Source of the DNA: Atopobiaceae bacterium
GTDB taxonomy: Bacteria; Actinomycetota; Coriobacteriia; Coriobacteriales; Atopobiaceae
Length of the DNA: 64,000 bases
Direction: 5' to 3'
Assembly (NCBI GenBank): GCA_022655215.1
Contig: JALCUE010000001.1
Coordinates: forward strand, 992,001-1,056,000
The translations under genes and the position numbers were made by a program. The notes below the pieces were generated by a model that made no database searches, was not told where the DNA came from, and saw only the letters and a list, made by a program, of their open reading frames with translations. Numbering within the stretch: the first letter of the stretch is position 1; each line of letters begins with the position of its first letter. This document shows positions 54,390 through 64,000 of the stretch, piece after piece.

Positions 54390-55639
54390 TACTCGCCCGC
54401 GACCGCTTCGTCTGCGGGGAGCCTCAGAAGGATGACGAGGCCCACCACGAGGAGCACGCCGATCGAGAGGACCCCGAGGTCCGAACGACCGGTGAGCGCC
54501 GTGACGGCGGAGACGAGGAGCGTCCCCATGACGGAAGCGTAGCGACCGAAGATGTCAAAGAAGCCATAGTACTCGTTCGAATGCTCCTTCGGGATGATCT
54601 TGCCGAAATAGCTCCTCGAGAGCGCCTGTATCCCGCCCTGGAACAGCCCCACCACGATGGCGAGGATCCAGAACTCGACGGCGCTCCTCAGGAAGAACGC
54701 GGCGAACAGGACGCAGCCCACGTAGGCCACGACGGCGACGATGATCATCCTGAGCGTCCCCACGCGCCCGGCGAGTCGCCCGTAGATGATGGCGGACGGG
54801 AAGGCCACGAACTGCGTGACGAGAAGGGCGAGCACGAGCTGCGCGGAGTCGATCCCCAGGTCGGTGCCATAGCTCGTCGCCATCGAGATGACCGTATGGA
54901 CGCCGTCGATGTAGAAGAAGAACGCGACCATGAACATCAGGAGCCTGTGGTCGCGAGCGATGGAGGCCATGGTCCCCTTGAGTCCGCGGAGCGTGCGCAT
55001 GACGGCACCGGGCTCGCGCTCCTTGTAGTAGCGCTGCTTGTACGTGCGGATGAGAGGGATGGTGAAGACCAGCCACCAGATGCCGGTGATCACGAACGAC
55101 GCCCTCGTGGCGACCACCGTAGGAATGCCCAGCGCGGGCCCGCCGAAGATGAGGGCGAGGCACGCCACGAAGGGCACGGTGGAGCCGATGTAGCCCCAGG
55201 CGTAGCCGGACGAGCTCACCGTGTCCATGCGCTCGTCGGTGGTGACGTCGGTGAGCATGGCGTCGTAGAAGGTCATGGAGGAGTTGAGCCCCACCGTGGC
55301 CAACACGTAGACGCCGAGGAACGCCGCCGCGGAGAGCGGGAGCGCCTCGGTGAGGCAGCACACGAGACCCGTGAGGAAGAAACCGATGAAGAACCTGATC
55401 TTGTTGCCCGCGTAGTCCGCGAGCGAACCGAGGATCGGCATGAGCAGGGCGACGATCAGGCTCGCGACGGTCTGGGCCGAACCCCAGAGCACCACGAGCG
55501 TGCCGCTTCCCGCCTCGGCAGTGAGCAGGGAGTTGAAGTAGATGGGGACGACCGAGGTGTTGAGCAGGACGAGAGCCGAGTTGCCCACGTCATACATCAC
55601 CCAGTTGCGCTCGAGCCTGCTCATCTTCGCTGTGGCCAT
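54389..55639 (-). CDS. UMF1-type MFS transporter (Atg22-like)
   Basis: 416 aa with 11-12 helices. It begins with the family's NWVMYDVGNSA and has GGIQALSRSYFGKIIP and EYYGFFDIFGRYAS in the second half, typical of the UMF1/Atg22-like branch. Yeast Atg22 exports amino acids from the vacuole; bacterial substrates are unknown. ATG at 55639 with GGAGG upstream. Divergent from the zinc phospholipase-like gene. Confidence 0.9.
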   Translation of the reverse strand: MATAKMSRLERNWVMYDVGNSALVLLNTSVVPIYFNSLLTAEAGSGTLVVLWGSAQTVASLIVALLMPILGSLADYAGNKIRFFIGFFLTGLVCCLTEALPLSAAAFLGVYVLATVGLNSSMTFYDAMLTDVTTDERMDTVSSSGYAWGYIGSTVPFVACLALIFGGPALGIPTVVATRASFVITGIWWLVFTIPLIRTYKQRYYKEREPGAVMRTLRGLKGTMASIARDHRLLMFMVAFFFYIDGVHTVISMATSYGTDLGIDSAQLVLALLVTQFVAFPSAIIYGRLAGRVGTLRMIIVAVVAYVGCVLFAAFFLRSAVEFWILAIVVGLFQGGIQALSRSYFGKIIPKEHSNEYYGFFDIFGRYASVMGTLLVSAVTALTGRSDLGVLSIGVLLVVGLVILLRLPADEAVAGE

Positions 55640-55814
55640 GGCATGCCTCCGGAGGTCTCGGTCGAGCGTCTCGTCTCATGATGGTAGGGCAAGGGCCGCA
55701 AGCCAGCGGTAACGGAAAGGTAAGCAATCGGCGTTCGGATGCGATAGTCTAGTCACGACAACCACACGTCGCGACGACGGCTCGTCGCGCACATCTGACA
55801 CTTCGGAGAAGTCG

Positions 55815-56750
55815 ATGCCAGCACTGATCACACACCATCTGTTCGGCGAGCATTCCGCCGTCGAGCTTCCCGACGGGATCATCCAGGGTCAGGAGGAGCT
55901 CCTCGCCTTCCTCCTCGGCAACCAGGGCCCCGACCCGTTCTTCTTCCGCTTCAGCAGCGTGCCCGACAACGTGGCGGCGTGCCATAGGTTCGCCCACGTC
56001 ATGCACGAGGGTCATGTGACCGCGGCCTTCGAGGCCCTTCGTGACGGGGTGAGCCATCTTCCGGCTGATGACGAGAGGATCGGGCGTTCCTTCGCGCTCG
56101 GCGTCCTCTCACACTACCAGCTCGACCGCACGACGCACCCTCTCATCTTCGCCGAGGAGTACGCGACGCTGGATGCCTCCCCTGACCTCGACCTGGACAC
56201 TGCAGGCGGGGAGGTCCACGCCGTCATCGAGGGCGAGATCGACTCGTGGATGCTGTGGCGCGAGCGCCATGCCACGGTGCTCGAGTGTCCTCCCGCCCGT
56301 GAGCTCTGCCGCACCCAGCGCATCGACCGCGTCGCGGGGGCCCTCATGGCCCAGGTGGCGCTCGCCGTGTTCGACCTGGACCTAGGCGCCGACGAGTACG
56401 GCGCCTGCGTCCGGAACATGGAGTTCGTCTATCGCGCCATCGAGCCCGCAGGCAGCCGCCGCGCCGAGGCGGTGGGCGCGATCGAGCGGAACTTCCGCAC
56501 CCACTCCCAGATCGAGGCGATGGCCCACAAGGTCGTGACCTCGGACTCGTGCACCTTCGCGAACGAGGGACACCATGAGTGGAGGAACCCCTTCGCCCCC
56601 GAGCTCTCGTGCGCGAGCTTCACGGACCTGTTCGACGAGGCCCTCGCGGGCTGGCCGACGCTCTCCGAGGCGTTCGTCCGCGGGGACGGTCTCGGCGAGG
56701 CATGCGCGGGCCTCAACTACTCGGGCTCCGCCACGGGCGAGGACGATTAG
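55815..56750 (+). CDS. Zinc-dependent phospholipase C-like protein
   Basis: 311 aa. His-rich all-helical protein resembling the zinc phospholipase C/S1-P1 nuclease fold: THHLFGE at the N-terminus, FAHVMHEGHV, LGVLSHYQLDRTTHP, and a later NEGHHEW. These give the His/Asp ligands for a trinuclear zinc site, but there is no signal peptide, so if it is an enzyme it acts inside the cell. ATG at 55815 with GGAGAAG upstream. Its stop overlaps the stop of the convergent M42 peptidase gene. Confidence 0.75.
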   Translation: MPALITHHLFGEHSAVELPDGIIQGQEELLAFLLGNQGPDPFFFRFSSVPDNVAACHRFAHVMHEGHVTAAFEALRDGVSHLPADDERIGRSFALGVLSHYQLDRTTHPLIFAEEYATLDASPDLDLDTAGGEVHAVIEGEIDSWMLWRERHATVLECPPARELCRTQRIDRVAGALMAQVALAVFDLDLGADEYGACVRNMEFVYRAIEPAGSRRAEAVGAIERNFRTHSQIEAMAHKVVTSDSCTFANEGHHEWRNPFAPELSCASFTDLFDEALAGWPTLSEAFVRGDGLGEACAGLNYSGSATGEDD

Positions 56751-57823
56751 AACGAGGCCGCCTGGTCGAGCGTCATGCCGCCGCACACCGCGACGGCGAG
56801 CTCCGCGGAGGTCTTGACGTCATCGATCGCGCAGACGCTGGTACCGGCATGGATGTAGCGGCAGGGAACGCCTGACACCACGCAGGGGACGTCCATGAGG
56901 TGGACGACGCCGCCATCGGTGCCGCCTCCCGTGCGGACCGACGTCTGACACGGCAGGCCCTGCTCGGCCGCGACGGAGAGGACATGCCTCTGGTAGCGCG
57001 GATTGGTGATCATGCAGCAGTCGAAATAACGGAACATCGGCCCCTTGTGGAGCGCCGCTTGGACGTCAGAGGAAGGCATGAACGTGTCGTCGGCAGGACA
57101 GCCCTCGAACATGTAGGCGAGCTTGGGCTCGAAGTGACGTGCCGCGGCGGCCACGCCCCTCTCCCCCACCTCCTCCTGACCGGAGATGGACGCGACGACG
57201 TCGAATGCGAGGTCGTCGCGACACGACAGCTCGCGGAGTGCCAGGAGCAGCGCACAGACGCCAGCACGACAGTCGAACGCCTTGCCGAACGCCACGCCAT
57301 GCGCGGGATCGGCGGAGAAGCGCGTCGCCGGGACGACGGGCTCGCCCATGCCCATGCCGAACAGGTCGACGGCCTCGTCGTATGACGTCGCACCGACATC
57401 GAGGATGAGCTCGGGCGCGACGTTGGCGGCACGCTCGGCATCGGTCTGGAAGTGAGGTGGCCTGCAGCCCACCACGCCATGCACCCATTCGCCCTCGGTC
57501 GTGCGGACGAGGACGTCCTGCCCGGCGAGGACGCCTTGGGAGAAGCGACCGAGCTCGACGAAGGACATGGCACCGTTCTCACGGATAGACCTGACCATGG
57601 CGCCCACCTCGTCGCCATGGGCGTCGAGCATGAGGCGCGGACGGTCCCCCGTGCAGTTGTGGGGCGTGACGAGGACGTCCAGGAGGCTGTTCACCTCGAC
57701 GTCGGCCCACCCCTCGCAGAACCCGCGGACGATGTCCACCACCTCGTCCTCGAAGCCCGAAGGTGCCTTGGCGTCGCTCAGCCTGCCGAGAAGCGAGACC
57801 ACCTCTTCGTCGTCGAACCCCAT
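56747..57823 (-). CDS. M42 family metallopeptidase (aminopeptidase)
   Basis: 358 aa, second M42 enzyme of the window. Ligands: His in LDAHGDEVG, bridging Asp in AFDCRAG, Glu pair in SGQEEVGERG, an Asp in GCPADD, and the C-terminal His in RYIHAGTSVCAID. It is clearly divergent from the copy at 25.5 kb. ATG at 57823 with GAGGAG upstream. It precedes nothing on its strand; the convergent neighbour overlaps it by three bases with no room for a terminator. Confidence 0.92.
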   Translation of the reverse strand: MGFDDEEVVSLLGRLSDAKAPSGFEDEVVDIVRGFCEGWADVEVNSLLDVLVTPHNCTGDRPRLMLDAHGDEVGAMVRSIRENGAMSFVELGRFSQGVLAGQDVLVRTTEGEWVHGVVGCRPPHFQTDAERAANVAPELILDVGATSYDEAVDLFGMGMGEPVVPATRFSADPAHGVAFGKAFDCRAGVCALLLALRELSCRDDLAFDVVASISGQEEVGERGVAAAARHFEPKLAYMFEGCPADDTFMPSSDVQAALHKGPMFRYFDCCMITNPRYQRHVLSVAAEQGLPCQTSVRTGGGTDGGVVHLMDVPCVVSGVPCRYIHAGTSVCAIDDVKTSAELAVAVCGGMTLDQAASF

Positions 57824-57868
57824 CGTCGTCTCCTCATGGTCGTCGCACGTGTCGTCGACCGCAGTCTA

Positions 57869-57899
57869 GACCACGCGGGCGGATTCCGCCCGCGTGGTC
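57869..57899 (-). terminator. Terminator of the carAB operon
   Basis: A perfect 14-bp inverted repeat (57869-57882 and 57886-57899) with a three-base loop, 25 bp after the carB stop. It stands between carB and the M42 gene. The U-tract is poor, but the stem is very stable. Confidence 0.78.
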
Positions 57900-57924
57900 C
57901 CCCACTAGTCCCGACCGGAAGGGT

Positions 57925-62418
<4,494 letters not shown>

Positions 62419-62753
62419 GTGCGTTCCCCTTCCTGCCGCGCGAGGCGACCGGCTCGATGGCTGCGGCACGAAAAAGGAGACGCCGACGAATCGCGGACGT
62501 CTCCCACAAGACCGGGCATGGGCCGTCGTGGCCACGTGCCGAATATGAGCCTTGCAGGTATCTCGTACCGTGCTTAAAGGTTGGGAGACAGTATAGACGC
62601 AATCCTGCATACACGTGGCCACGAAATGCAGATTGGCAGTTTTTCCTCCTTGCGATTCACAAAATGGGAAAGGACGGGTCCCCCTTCCCGGTCGCACGGG
62701 CTCCACGCGCGGCGGCTACACTGGATGAGACGAACCCCTTCCGGAAGGATCGC
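62419..62753. other. carA leader and divergent promoter region
   Basis: 335 bp between carA and the divergent membrane-protein gene. It holds the carA leader terminator, a TATACT -10 candidate for carA (62595-62590, minus strand, no good -35), TGTCTCCCAA at 62590-62581, and a TACACT -10-like box for the rightward gene (62717-62722). A CCTGCAAGGCT stretch in the leader loosely resembles PyrR-binding loops (8 of 12 positions). Confidence 0.45.
62471..62504 (-). terminator. Intrinsic terminator (attenuator) in the carA leader
   Basis: GGAGACG (62476-62482) pairs with CGTCTCC (62498-62504), and the stem continues inward through a G-U pair and several more pairs to a three-base loop. Five U residues follow (62475-62471). 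It lies about 55 bases before the carA GTG. A terminator here means carAB expression is set by conditional readthrough. Confidence 0.82.
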
Positions 62754-64000
62754 ATGATCGACGTATACGCCCGCTGCGAGGGCCTGTTCCACAGGATGGG
62801 ACTCTCCGCGAAACGGCCCACCACTCCCACCATCGTGGTCACGGCCTTGGCCTCGGCCTACCTGTCCGCCGCCTTCGTCCTCGACGGCCATCTGGACTTC
62901 ACGGGAAGCCTCTTCTCCACCTACCCGGACAACTTCCTCACGGCGCTGGGCCCCCTCGACCTGCTCGCCTGGCTGGGCCTGGGCATCGTCATCTTCTGCG
63001 CCCTCTCGCTCGCCGGTCAGGCGCTCTCGACCTTCGGCCGCGGCAAGGCTCACGAGAGACGCGCGAGCGCGTTCTCGAGGTCGCTCGCGGACGGTCGCGA
63101 GGCGGAGGTAGGCTCCGTCTCCCCCGGCATGACCATGCAGGCATCCGAGCTCACGGGGCAGCTCTCGGGAAGGCGACTCACGACGTACCTCAAGGGCCAT
63201 CGCGGCCTGTTCTGGGGCATCGCCGCGGTGGTGTTCGCCGGCTGGTTCGTGGTCTGGCTGTTCTATTACCCCGGCACGTCCATGAACGACCAGATAGGCA
63301 TCATCACCGACCCGCTCGGCTCGTCCTCGGGCCACCCTCTCGTCTACTGCCTGCTTCTCTCCGGACTCGTGAACGGGGCGAAGACCCTTCTGGGGGACGG
63401 TTCGATCGGGTTCGCCGCCTATGTCCTCGCCCAGATGGCGGCCTGCGCCGCGATCGTCTCCGTGATGTGTTGCTGGCTCAAGTGGCGTGGTGCCAAACCC
63501 GCGATGGTGTGGGTGGTCGCGCTCATCTTCGCCCTCGTCCCCATCATCTCCGACAACGCGATCTGCTCCATCAAGGACACGCTGTTCAACTTCGTGATGC
63601 TGCTCTGGATCCCGTTCTTCGACCAGTATCTGAGGAGGCGTGGGACGCTGTTCGAGTACGACCAGGAGCGGAGGAACTACGTGCTCCTCTGCGTGCTCAC
63701 CGGCATCACGCGCAACAACGGCCTCATCGTGGCTCCGATGCTCATGTGCGCCATCGTGCTCATGGGCCTCAAGCGCAAGGGCACCGGCAAGGTGGTGGCA
63801 GCCTCCGTGCTGGCCCTCGTCATCATGCTCGTGCCCACGGGCATCACGAAGGTGCTCGACGTGAGCTATCGCGCGAGCGAGTCGCTCGGCGTACCCCTGC
63901 AGCAGATGGTGGCCGTCTACGTGAGCGACGAGGGGACGACCACGGATTCGGAGCGGGCGGTCCTCGGGTCGGCCTTCGACCTCTCCAAGCTCGACGACAC
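62754..64000 (+). CDS. DUF6020-like multi-spanning membrane protein (partial)
   Basis: 415 codons before the right edge. Several hydrophobic segments (about 25-45, 70-90, 155-175, 220-245, 250-270, 320-350) and family-like stretches WLFYYPGTSMNDQ, SSGHPLVYCLLLS, SIKDTLFNFVMLLW, TRNNGLIVAP and GVPLQQMVAVYVSDEG. The pattern resembles DUF6020 and other GT-C-type membrane glycosyltransferase-like proteins that use lipid-linked sugars, but the donor and acceptor are unknown. ATG at 62754 with GGAAGGA upstream. The C-terminus lies outside the window. Confidence 0.75.
   Translation, partial: MIDVYARCEGLFHRMGLSAKRPTTPTIVVTALASAYLSAAFVLDGHLDFTGSLFSTYPDNFLTALGPLDLLAWLGLGIVIFCALSLAGQALSTFGRGKAHERRASAFSRSLADGREAEVGSVSPGMTMQASELTGQLSGRRLTTYLKGHRGLFWGIAAVVFAGWFVVWLFYYPGTSMNDQIGIITDPLGSSSGHPLVYCLLLSGLVNGAKTLLGDGSIGFAAYVLAQMAACAAIVSVMCCWLKWRGAKPAMVWVVALIFALVPIISDNAICSIKDTLFNFVMLLWIPFFDQYLRRRGTLFEYDQERRNYVLLCVLTGITRNNGLIVAPMLMCAIVLMGLKRKGTGKVVAASVLALVIMLVPTGITKVLDVSYRASESLGVPLQQMVAVYVSDEGTTTDSERAVLGSAFDLSKLDD

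Overview
The window is high-GC bacterial chromosome with dense, mostly leftward gene order, many ATGA-type stop/start overlaps and frequent GTG/TTG starts. Gene content (glutamine synthetase type III, a Tat-dependent Opp binding lipoprotein, a sigma-B module, many peptidases and peptide transporters, lactate permease, UPF0597 desulfidase/deaminase, mannose-type PTS) fits a host-associated fermentative actinobacterium of the class Coriobacteriia, probably near Olsenella/Atopobium/Collinsella. That placement is inference from gene content and composition. I saw no rRNA, tRNA, insertion sequence, prophage or CRISPR array.

Layout. 1-1530: start of a mannose-family PTS operon (EIIAB, EIIC), leftward. 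1863-14628: a run of twelve leftward housekeeping genes, rarA, a DUF948-like protein, an RsbW-like protein, sigma-B, an AI-2E-type permease, alaS, ruvX, mltG, yqeG, aroK, a degenerate aroB-like gene and pepP, many overlapping or a few bases apart. 14741-17302: rightward pair of a class-I amidotransferase-like peptidase (C26) and an OPT transporter. 17333-25515: leftward glmM, recQ, dgt, an orphan ATP-grasp protein, a lytic transglycosylase, coaE and a small zinc-ribbon membrane protein. 25547-34715: peptide-utilisation block, oppABCDF with pepT, an M42 aminopeptidase and pyroglutamyl peptidase. 34809-40737: rpsA (TTG start), a HAD hydrolase, a CyuA/YhaM-like enzyme, rnhA and an Nramp transporter. 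40800-47432: polA, an MFS efflux pump, a barnase/barstar-like pair and a polysaccharide deacetylase. 47739-57823: glnN, an HdeD-like protein, a MATE pump, lactate permease, MntP, a UMF1-type MFS protein, a zinc phospholipase C-like protein and a second M42 peptidase. 57925-62418: carAB with an intrinsic terminator in its leader. 62754-64000: start of a large membrane protein of DUF6020 type.

Taken together the window describes a cell that imports oligopeptides (Opp, OPT), trims them inside (PepT, PepP, Pcp, two M42 enzymes, C26 hydrolase), and feeds amino acids into deamination/desulfidation and nitrogen assimilation (GSIII, carbamoyl phosphate). The least ordinary items are a membrane-anchored barnase-like RNase with an adjoining barstar-like protein altered at its inhibitory interface, an AroB homologue that has lost the zinc ligands, an RsbW-like protein without the ATP-binding boxes, the carA leader attenuator, strong stem-loops after oppA, and an unexplained 31-bp tandem repeat in a convergent gap near 38.7 kb.
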